Assembly: GCA_016209785.1 (NCBI GenBank)
Contig: JACQVM010000313.1
Coordinates: 1-7,010 of the forward strand
Length of the DNA: 7,010 nt
Direction: 5' to 3'
Source of the DNA: Candidatus Melainabacteria bacterium
Lineage (GTDB): Bacteria > Cyanobacteriota > Vampirovibrionia > Obscuribacterales > Obscuribacteraceae
The position numbers and the translations under genes are program-made. The stretch's first letter is position 1. Each line of letters starts with the position of its first letter. Of the stretch, positions 1 through 5,807 are shown piece after piece. The notes beneath the pieces were generated by a model. That model was not told where the DNA came from, made no database searches, and worked only from the letters and a program-made list of their open reading frames with translations.

Positions 1-2
1 GG

Positions 3-3000
3 GCAGACCAGCAAGCTTTGGGCAAAAAGGGAGAAATCCATCACTATGTCGGTGGGTTCTTTAAGACAGCCGGGCTTTTCATGCGTGGCAAGCTTGGGCT
101 GGCAGGAACAGTAGCTATTTATGCTCTCGATCAGATGAATCCTACCGATGGACTTAAAACTCAGTTGGCAGATTTAGCCATGGGGGGGGCTAAAGGTGGA
201 CTAATGAAAGGCATGTTTCACCTCATGGGTGACAAGCCGGTTAATATTGCGGCCAAAGGCGTTGGACTAGGAGTAACATCACGGGTGCTGGAGCTTGGCC
301 TGACACGAGGTACATACACTGATTTAAGGACAGGGGAAGCAAGTCTGCAGCAAGGTTTTACTAACGTAATACGAGGCAGTCTAAGCAGAGAAGCACTAGC
401 GGCAGATGTAATCATATTTGGTGCGGCACATGGGCTTATGGGAAAAGCCAATGGCTTGAGCGGTAAGGCAATAGAGCGCAGTCCGCTGCTTTCAACCATG
501 CTTACTGGGACAACTTTTGGCATGTCTGCCGGTGCTTACACTGAGATACAGCGTGAGCTTGCTACAGGGCAAGGGTTGGACCTGTCGAAGATAATTAAGA
601 GCAGCCTTATCCAAGGAGCCATTGACACAGTAGCTGCTGGACCTGGGGGGATGCAAGCTAGGGCTGCGGCAATGGCCGTAAACCCTAGCAAGGCAGCGGC
701 CTTAATAGCATCTGATGTTGAGAGGACAAATGGTGAGCGCTTTGGGAACACCGTTGGTGAGGCTGGTTTGCCGGAGGGTGTCAGGACTTTTGTGGCTGGT
801 GCAAATGTACAAGAGATGCTTGCGCGCTTTGATGGTCCTGAAGCCCAACGTTCAGGCTTGTTGCGGGTGCAGGAGATATTAAGCCAAGGGGGAACCTTGG
901 TTCAACACCTGGGACCAGAGACAACTTTGTTTGTGCAGCATTTAGCTGCCGGACAGCAGTTTGATCCCAAGGCTGCGCAAGGCGCAGATATTGTTGCCTT
1001 TTGCAATCCAGAACAAGCTCATGCTTCCGAACGTGTAAGGCATGTATTCCCTGATGGACAAGGGCGCGTGTGGCTAACCGTCGATCCGACCGCTCACGTG
1101 CTTGGGCTCAATCTAGGAGACAGACCAGCAAATCTTGAGTTAGCTAACGCCAGGTCATTTGCATTAGGTGGGAATGATCCAAAGCCTGGATCTGGGGCTG
1201 ACCTTGAAGGACTGCTCGATTCTCACAAGCCTCCTGAGGCTCCCCTGACAGGTCGTTCTGGTGGGCAGCGGGCCATTGGCTCACCCGAGCTACCGGATGC
1301 TGCCCCTGGCAGCGGACAAACTGATCCAGTAGAGAAGACCCCAGGCTCAACGACAGTTGCTGGTACGGATAGACCAACAGAGGCGCCAGCGGTTGTATCT
1401 GAAAAGCTGGACTTGTTATCGCGCGTAACTGTAAGAGATCCCGAGCAAAGAGCAATACTGGAGGAGTTTAAAGGACTTGCCGATAAAGCCACTGCCGCCG
1501 GTGCAGATGCTTCACAACTGCAGCCGTTTGCTGCCTTTCTAAAGAACCATCCTGAGCTCGAGCAGCCAATTCGTCAATACGAAGAACTCTTGTTTGACTC
1601 TCTCACAACTGGATTTAAGCAAGGAGAATTAGCTCGTGAAGAGATTGAGTCCAGGATGAAACTTGTCTACCTCATTGGTGAGTTTTACAAAGAAGGACGT
1701 GTGCGAGTTTTTGCAGATAACATGCCACAAGTCACGGCATTTGCATATTTAACGGGGCCTCCCGAGCGCCCAGAGCAGGGATTGTTTTTTCAGTTGAAAG
1801 GTGATCGACGAACCGCCAGTAGTGCAACAGATCAACTCTTTGATTTCCTTTACCGTCGTGGACCGAGTGTTCCTGGGTTTGAAGCTTTCCATGACCACGT
1901 AAGACACTATGCTGCTGCTTCCAATGACCGGGTTGTTGTTGCGGTTTTAGATAAGTGCCTTAAGACAGAGAATCTTGCAGCTCTCGAACAAACACAAGCC
2001 TGGCGGGCTGGTGCCCAGAGCCATACAGATGCGACATCTGGTGCGGGTGTGCCAGCGTTAACTAATCCGCAAGGCTCAGGTGCGGGCAAGCCAGGTGAAG
2101 CAGCTTCTGCTCCGGATTCTACGACTGCCGCTTCCAGTGGCGTCAGTGGTGCTAGCGGTCTTGATGCTCTACGCAGGGCTAGACCGGTTAGGGTGGCAGG
2201 AGAGATTCCAGAGACTGTAACTGCTGGTGCAGCTGCTACGTCAGCCGGGGAGGCTCAAGAGCCGGGAGCTAAGAGTGTGAGTGCTGATAAGGGCGACACA
2301 TCAGCACCGGGACAGGCACCGCAGGTTGCTCTGCCAGGAGTTGCAGAAATTGCCAAGGGACTGGTGAGTCCAGATCCCAGTGCTCGCAACATGGCCTATA
2401 AACTGCTGAGAGATCAAGCAAGCAGCTTAAGCGATGGTGAGTTTGCAGCATGGACAGAGGTTGTCTCGGATAGAAACATCTTAGGACATGTATTGAAGCG
2501 TCCTGAAATTAAGAGCTTACCGAATGCTCTTCTTAAGAGGCTTCTTTCTAAACTAGAGCCTGCGGTGGACAATTCTCACCCTCAGTGGGCTGCCGAGCAT
2601 GTGCAGGAAAATAAAGAGTTGGCTGAGCAGCGTGCTCGTGAGACTGGTCGTCCAATCCGACCACCACGTCAACCAAAAGATACTTTAGAGACTCGCCTCG
2701 AGTTATTGGAGAAGGCATTCAATGCACTTAAAGGTGAGCCAGAGCTGGTGAAAAAATTGCTTGAGCTAGGTGTTCAAGACAGAGGAGCATTGGACTCTAT
2801 TTTCTTTAGTCTTGGCCATCCAAGGTTTGGCAGGGCATACAGGGACTTGTTAAGGGCGACACTTCCTCATGCTAAGCAAGTTGAGGCTGTTAAGTACCTT
2901 TTTGAGTTTATTAAGGGTGGCTATGAAGATGGGGCACATGCTGCGCTGCAGCAGATGCGTCCTGAAAATACTGAAACCGTAGAAAACCTAAGAGACTGGA

Positions 3001-3218
3001 TTATAGCAGAAAGGACAGTTGAAGGTAAACCTGTTGGTGATGCGGATGCAATTCTAGCTGAAGCACAACAAAGACATGCAGAACTAACCCGACAAGCAGA
3101 GGATAAGTGGACAGCAACACGTAGGCTGGTGCACGATATTGTCTCTGGTAATGTGCAAGGACCGCCACGTGGACCAGCTCGCGGTGGACGTGATGGTGGA
3201 CAAGGTGGTCCTAGATAA
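3..3218 (+). CDS. Large uncharacterised multi-region protein, 5' end outside window
   Basis: I do not recognise the family. The frame is open from position 3 to the TAA at 3216-3218, about 1071 residues in view. The first start-like codon, TTG at 18, has no Shine-Dalgarno and no upstream stop, so the gene most likely begins to the left of the window. Counting residues from that TTG: 1-215 is rich in Gly, Ala and small hydrophobics with several marginally hydrophobic stretches (about 25-40, 128-142, 158-174), perhaps membrane-associating helices. Residues 216-385 look globular. Residues 386-460 and 664-772 are Ala/Gly/Ser/Pro/Thr-rich linkers. Residues 461-663 form a second globular region. 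Residues 773-1045 are mostly charged, apparently helical sequence that could be HEAT-like, and 1047-1066 is an Arg/Gly-rich tail. I see no catalytic motif. The gene converges on the next one with a 28-bp gap. The coding call is firm; function is unknown. Confidence 0.9.
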   Translation, partial: ADQQALGKKGEIHHYVGGFFKTAGLFMRGKLGLAGTVAIYALDQMNPTDGLKTQLADLAMGGAKGGLMKGMFHLMGDKPVNIAAKGVGLGVTSRVLELGLTRGTYTDLRTGEASLQQGFTNVIRGSLSREALAADVIIFGAAHGLMGKANGLSGKAIERSPLLSTMLTGTTFGMSAGAYTEIQRELATGQGLDLSKIIKSSLIQGAIDTVAAGPGGMQARAAAMAVNPSKAAALIASDVERTNGERFGNTVGEAGLPEGVRTFVAGANVQEMLARFDGPEAQRSGLLRVQEILSQGGTLVQHLGPETTLFVQHLAAGQQFDPKAAQGADIVAFCNPEQAHASERVRHVFPDGQGRVWLTVDPTAHVLGLNLGDRPANLELANARSFALGGNDPKPGSGADLEGLLDSHKPPEAPLTGRSGGQRAIGSPELPDAAPGSGQTDPVEKTPGSTTVAGTDRPTEAPAVVSEKLDLLSRVTVRDPEQRAILEEFKGLADKATAAGADASQLQPFAAFLKNHPELEQPIRQYEELLFDSLTTGFKQGELAREEIESRMKLVYLIGEFYKEGRVRVFADNMPQVTAFAYLTGPPERPEQGLFFQLKGDRRTASSATDQLFDFLYRRGPSVPGFEAFHDHVRHYAAASNDRVVVAVLDKCLKTENLAALEQTQAWRAGAQSHTDATSGAGVPALTNPQGSGAGKPGEAASAPDSTTAASSGVSGASGLDALRRARPVRVAGEIPETVTAGAAATSAGEAQEPGAKSVSADKGDTSAPGQAPQVALPGVAEIAKGLVSPDPSARNMAYKLLRDQASSLSDGEFAAWTEVVSDRNILGHVLKRPEIKSLPNALLKRLLSKLEPAVDNSHPQWAAEHVQENKELAEQRARETGRPIRPPRQPKDTLETRLELLEKAFNALKGEPELVKKLLELGVQDRGALDSIFFSLGHPRFGRAYRDLLRATLPHAKQVEAVKYLFEFIKGGYEDGAHAALQQMRPENTETVENLRDWIIAERTVEGKPVGDADAILAEAQQRHAELTRQAEDKWTATRRLVHDIVSGNVQGPPRGPARGGRDGGQGGPR
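182..189 (+). repeat. G8 homopolymer inside the large CDS
   Basis: Eight consecutive G bases lie in the coding strand, beginning with the G of an in-frame ATG (180-182) and encoding Met-Gly-Gly-Ala. Reading the flanks, loss of one G brings a TAA at 202-204 into frame and gain of one G brings a TAA at 191-193 into frame. A length change of one base would therefore truncate the protein almost at once. Whether the tract varies in the population cannot be seen here. Confidence 0.85.
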
Positions 3219-3246
3219 TCATCATTTGAGAGATACTATCACTATC

Positions 3247-3849
3247 CTAAGCTTGCTTGGCAATCTTTCTTGGTGTGCCAAAATTGAGCTCTTGTACTTC
3301 CCCGTCTGAGGTGCTGATGCGTTTGCCAGCCAAGAAAGGACTTACCCTGCCAGGAGAGTCCAAGTATTGCATTTGGCAAATTGTCCATTGCCCATCTTGG
3401 TTGATATCACGGACATAGAGTGGCCGGCCATAGCGGTCTGCAATTCTTTCTTGGGCAGTTCCATCTGCATGTCTTAAGTGAGTGCGCATTGTGCCGTCTG
3501 CAGCAGCTTGCTCAGTCTTCATCGTGCCATCAGGCAAAATGGTGTGTGTTAGTGGGCAATCGGACTCAAATAGTTGTTTGGGAATCGCAACCCACTGTTG
3601 GGTGTTGTTAGTATGATCAGATGTTCTTGCAGATTGAGATTCTACGAGCTCTAGTGTGGGCAAACTAATAGGCCCCACGCGGGCAAGTTCATTGTGGCTA
3701 TTGCCCAGTTTTGCATCTAGCTGGTTGCCTCGGGTAGATCTTGCAACTATGCTTACATCTTGATGCTCCCGATAGACGGGATACTCAAATGCTGCACCTT
3801 GCTGCCCGTGGTGGTCGTTAAACAACTGGTCAAACGGCCTGTTGTGCAT
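3247..3849 (-). CDS. Hypothetical protein with three tandem 11-residue DGT repeats
   Basis: A 200-residue protein I cannot assign to a named family. I chose the ATG at 3849 because GGGAGAGAG lies directly upstream, with GGAG five bases from the ATG; a TTG at 3864 would add five residues but would place this Shine-Dalgarno inside the gene. There is no signal peptide or membrane segment. Residues 1-85 are polar, rich in Gln, His, Asn and Ser, and probably flexible. Residues 107-139 contain DGT at 107-109, 118-120 and 129-131, an exact 11-residue period. The following part, about 139-190, has Tyr/Gly/Asp-turn sequence (YGRPLY, INQDGQWT, STSDGEVQ) that looks like continued short beta hairpins, distantly like RHS/YD or MORN-type repeats. 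It sits between two larger genes, converging on the left one, and has its own promoter candidate. Confidence 0.8.
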   Translation of the reverse strand: MHNRPFDQLFNDHHGQQGAAFEYPVYREHQDVSIVARSTRGNQLDAKLGNSHNELARVGPISLPTLELVESQSARTSDHTNNTQQWVAIPKQLFESDCPLTHTILPDGTMKTEQAAADGTMRTHLRHADGTAQERIADRYGRPLYVRDINQDGQWTICQMQYLDSPGRVSPFLAGKRISTSDGEVQELNFGTPRKIAKQA

Positions 3850-3854
3850 TCTCT

Positions 3855-3859
3855 CTCCC
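3855..3859 (-). promoter_or_regulatory. Ribosome binding site that sets the start of the DGT-repeat gene
   Basis: On the minus strand GGGAG (continuing GAG) precedes the ATG at 3849 with about five bases between GGAG and the ATG. This spacing favours the ATG over the more upstream TTG at 3864. Confidence 0.7.
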
Positions 3860-3937
3860 GTCAAAAGGTACCCCAGAAACCCTTTCGATGGATGTTTGGG
3901 TAAGTGCTATCTATACTGTTTGTCTAGTAGAATCTTG

Positions 3938-3954
3938 CACGCAGCTCATGCGTG
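3938..3954. repeat. Inverted repeat CACGCA-N5-TGCGTG
   Basis: A perfect 6-bp inverted repeat with a five-base centre (GCTCA) lies between the promoter candidate at 3962-3990 and the start of the DGT-repeat gene. It falls at or just after the predicted transcription start (about 3955), so it could be an operator or a hairpin at the 5' end of the leader. There is no T-run on either side, so it is not a terminator. Confidence 0.45.
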
Positions 3955-3961
3955 GAACCTT

Positions 3962-3990
3962 ATTGTGCAATCTTCTGTTTTGATTGTCAA
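3962..3990 (-). promoter_or_regulatory. Sigma70-type promoter candidate for the DGT-repeat gene
   Basis: On the minus strand a perfect -35 box TTGACA (3990-3985) is followed by a 17-bp spacer and CACAAT (3967-3962), which matches TATAAT at four of six positions. Transcription would start near 3955 and leave a leader of about 105 bases before the ATG at 3849. A later TATAGA sequence at 3911-3916 has no matching -35 box. Confidence 0.5.
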
Positions 3991-4008
3991 GAATATTTAA
4001 TCTTGGGG

Positions 4009-5619
4009 TCAAGCAACTGAATGGCTATGTGCTACGTCTCGGAACAGCACTACCGGTGATGTGCCCTTCTTGGCACGGTTTTTAGCTTCTATTGCAGCAG
4101 CTAACAGCATGCCTAAATCATGACAGTCTTCTGGAATACTGGCCACGCCTACTGCTAGTGCGATGCTTCCGACATTTAGATCTACCGTAAGTGGTGTCCT
4201 GAGCACCAGTTCTGCCAACCGATTAGCGCAAACAGCTGCTGCAGCTAAAGATGTATTAGGCAACAAAAGCCCATAGTCAAATGTCTCATAATGTCCTAAA
4301 ACATCAATGTTACGTTTAATGGAACTTACTCGTCTAGCTAGCTCGCGAACCGCAGTAATGGATAATGGCTCAGATGGGCTGTCGGGACTATGTCCGTGCC
4401 TCCTAGGCTCAAAAATAATTACCGAGAATGGATATCCAAAAGCTTCATAGCGGAAGTACTCTTGTTCCAAGAAATATAGGAAAGTGGGATAGGTAAACAG
4501 CCCTGTTTCTGAGCGGGAAAGATTTTTCAGTACACCCTGAATTGCAGAACGATCAATGCCCATGGCCTCTAAAGGGGCTGGTTTAGCTGCTATGGGTGAA
4601 CGGTCGGTAAGTGAGATTAGATCACAAGTTAGCAGGTTGAACATGACTGGAATCCACTCAGTCTTGTTCATTGGGCGTCGGCGCAAGACCTCGAACAAGG
4701 TGCTTTTGTTATCTATTGCCTGGTAAAACTGCTTTTGGACGGCAATGTCAATTGGGGCACCTTGGGAAACTAATCTTTCAAATTCTACTTCGGTAAGACT
4801 TTGGCTTTTGCGTAGGATGTAGGAGTCTTGAGTTAAATGGGCTTTGGTCAAGAACTGGTTTTGATCAACTAAAGTAATGCCTTCCATGAGCAAGGCATCA
4901 AGTCTTTTGTTTACAGACCTGTCAGTTGACCTTTCCTCTGGAAAAAAGAGAAACTCTCCCTCTTCCCATAAGAGCAACTCAATCAATGCTAGATCGCCTG
5001 TGGTTTCCCGTGTGATGGCATGTAGGGGTGAGCCGTCTTCAAAAAAAATCTGGGCATCTCCATTGGGACTATGAACATACAATTTGCCAGTCATTTTGCT
5101 AATGGCAATGGACTGCAGCAAGTTGGGGACTTGCATGTTTTTAAGGTCACCTTCTAAGGTAGCCTTGCTCCGGGCAGCTAATGCTGGGAAGGTCCCAGAG
5201 TCTACCCCAACTGACGTGAGTGTGCCAGATGTTGCTGGGCTAGCACTGGTTCTGATGCTCATGTAGGTTGCAGTTTGTGTTTGGTCATGGGTTGGGTTTG
5301 TAATGCATTCATTTATGACAAGGCTGTGTACTAAGGTAACGTCAGAACTAGCGTAGCTAAAAGCCATTACCGACCCAGGACCGTCTCCCCTATACAATAG
5401 CCAAGCTGGTTCTCCGCCTGCTGAATCACAACGAACTGTAAGCACATAGGTTGAGGAGCGGTCTGCACTTATCCAAGGCATCTCTATTGTTCGTCCACGA
5501 TTTTTTTGTGCTTGCGAAAGAGCATAGTGGAAATCCTCTAGCCCAGGCGAGGTGGACAACTTAGGCAAGCGAAGAGACGGTGCAGTGGAAGGTCTTTTAG
5601 AACCAAACATGTTTGCCAT
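4009..5619 (-). CDS. DUF4388 (PATAN) protein with degenerate C-terminal GGDEF domain
   Basis: A 536-residue, apparently cytoplasmic protein. Residues 1-150 are a poorly conserved N-terminal region ending in a Ser/Thr-rich stretch. Residues about 153-250 match the DUF4388 pattern: LEGDL, then NLLQSI, TGKLYV, an IFFEDGSPLHA hairpin and a GEFLFFP strand. Residues about 378-527 follow a GGDEF fold. However, the signature LGHYETFDYGLLLP (441-454) puts ETFDY where GGDEF should be, the FK..ND segment is missing, and the first metal ligand appears to be Glu404. Diguanylate cyclase activity is therefore not expected. An RxxD (R436-D439) sits exactly five residues before the signature, the position of the c-di-GMP inhibitory site in active cyclases. 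The start is supported by GGGAG four bases upstream. DUF4388 proteins are usually found in signalling and gliding or cell-polarity contexts; the specific role is unknown. Confidence 0.9.
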   Translation of the reverse strand: MANMFGSKRPSTAPSLRLPKLSTSPGLEDFHYALSQAQKNRGRTIEMPWISADRSSTYVLTVRCDSAGGEPAWLLYRGDGPGSVMAFSYASSDVTLVHSLVINECITNPTHDQTQTATYMSIRTSASPATSGTLTSVGVDSGTFPALAARSKATLEGDLKNMQVPNLLQSIAISKMTGKLYVHSPNGDAQIFFEDGSPLHAITRETTGDLALIELLLWEEGEFLFFPEERSTDRSVNKRLDALLMEGITLVDQNQFLTKAHLTQDSYILRKSQSLTEVEFERLVSQGAPIDIAVQKQFYQAIDNKSTLFEVLRRRPMNKTEWIPVMFNLLTCDLISLTDRSPIAAKPAPLEAMGIDRSAIQGVLKNLSRSETGLFTYPTFLYFLEQEYFRYEAFGYPFSVIIFEPRRHGHSPDSPSEPLSITAVRELARRVSSIKRNIDVLGHYETFDYGLLLPNTSLAAAAVCANRLAELVLRTPLTVDLNVGSIALAVGVASIPEDCHDLGMLLAAAIEAKNRAKKGTSPVVLFRDVAHSHSVA

Positions 5620-5623
5620 TTTA

Positions 5624-5628
5624 CTCCC
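5624..5628 (-). promoter_or_regulatory. Ribosome binding site of the DUF4388/GGDEF-like gene
   Basis: GGGAG on the minus strand is followed by TAAA and the ATG at 5619. The strong match and close spacing fix this start rather than the internal ATG three codons later. Confidence 0.75.
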
Positions 5629-5673
5629 ACTTCATTGTTCCCGATAACCCTAAGTTCAATCACCTGGCTAGGG

Positions 5674-5701
5674 CAATTGATCTGACGTTGAAGATTAATT
5701 G
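5674..5701. repeat. Interrupted palindrome CAATTGATC-N10-GATTAATTG
   Basis: Two 9-base arms match as an inverted repeat at eight of nine positions; the odd pair is a G.T, which would be a wobble pair in a plus-strand RNA. The centres of the two arms are 19 bp apart, close to two helical turns, as expected for a dimeric regulator. It lies in the leader of the minus-strand DUF4388/GGDEF-like gene and upstream of the divergent PAP2 gene. Confidence 0.4.
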
Positions 5702-5717
5702 CGGGGACAAGGAGAGA

Positions 5718-5742
5718 GCTTTTAACTTGCTTGAGTAAAAGC
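5718..5742. repeat. Hairpin-forming inverted repeat over the minus-strand -10 candidate
   Basis: GCTTTT and AAAAGC arms (5718-5723 and 5737-5742) pair and continue as ACT/AGT (5725-5727 with 5734-5736) after one bulged A, leaving a six-base loop. This gives a nine-pair stem overlapping the candidate -10 box at 5734-5739. No T-run follows on either strand, so a terminator is unlikely. Confidence 0.4.
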
Positions 5743-5762
5743 AGCTTAAGGGATGTTATCAA
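5734..5762 (-). promoter_or_regulatory. Possible promoter of the DUF4388/GGDEF-like gene
   Basis: On the minus strand TTGATA (5762-5757, five of six to TTGACA), a 17-bp spacer and TTTACT (5739-5734, four of six to TATAAT) form a moderate sigma70-like promoter. Transcription would begin near 5727, giving a leader of a little over 100 bases that contains the inverted repeat at 5674-5701. Confidence 0.3.
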
Positions 5763-5772
5763 GACTTGTAGC

Positions 5773-5778
5773 TATAAT
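5773..5778 (+). promoter_or_regulatory. Perfect -10 box for the PAP2 gene
   Basis: TATAAT stands 29 bases before the GTG start of the PAP2 gene. No good -35 box is present 16-18 bp upstream (the bases there are near GGGATG), so the promoter may be weak or activator-dependent. Transcription would begin around 5785, inside the 15-bp palindrome. Confidence 0.45.
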
Positions 5779-5782
5779 TCAG

Positions 5783-5797
5783 CACATCTTAGATGTG
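5783..5797. repeat. 15-bp perfect palindrome CACATCT-T-AGATGTG, possible operator
   Basis: Seven-base arms are exactly complementary around a single T. The element covers the predicted start of PAP2 transcription and ends where the GGGG Shine-Dalgarno begins. A repressor bound here would block transcription, and the RNA form (six-pair stem, TTA loop) would abut the ribosome binding site. Confidence 0.5.
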
Positions 5798-5800
5798 GGG
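5797..5800 (+). promoter_or_regulatory. Ribosome binding site supporting the GTG start of PAP2
   Basis: GGGG lies seven bases before GTG at 5808. The in-frame ATG at 5793 is followed by TAA at 5802-5804, so translation cannot start there, which leaves the GTG as the first usable start. Confidence 0.6.
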
Positions 5801-5807
5801 ATAAGTT

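Noticed and set aside
218..1492. Several antisense open frames (218-523, 536-751, 1144-1455, 1223-1492, all minus) across the giant gene
   Set aside because: They are short, overlap one another or the well-supported plus-strand frame, and their compositions look like complement translations rather than proteins.
3159..3212. GC-rich dyad (including CCACGTGG) at the 3' end of the giant gene as a terminator
   Set aside because: The repeats follow from Gly/Arg/Pro codons, and the sequence after the stem is not T-rich.
3257..3281. Inverted repeat TTGGCA-N13-TGCCAA as a terminator between the first two convergent genes
   Set aside because: It lies inside the coding end of the minus-strand gene, has a long loop, and no T-run follows on either strand.
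3849..3864. TTG at 3864 as the start of the DGT-repeat gene
   Set aside because: The GGGAGAGAG Shine-Dalgarno would then lie inside the gene, while it is well placed for the ATG at 3849.
3988..4005. CAAGA-N8-TCTTG after the stop of the DUF4388/GGDEF-like gene as a terminator
   Set aside because: A five-pair AT-rich stem without a T-run is too weak, and it overlaps the better-supported -35 box of the next gene.
5041..5048. A8 tract (T8 on the coding strand) in the DUF4388 region as a phase-variation or slippage site
   Set aside because: It encodes a conserved-looking Ile-Phe-Phe strand with ordinary codons; an eight-base T run in coding sequence is weak evidence by itself.
5538..5762. A 74-codon minus-strand frame (TTG start) overlapping the start of the DUF4388/GGDEF-like gene
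   Set aside because: It has no Shine-Dalgarno, it covers the palindrome-rich control region, and its end runs through the real gene in another frame.
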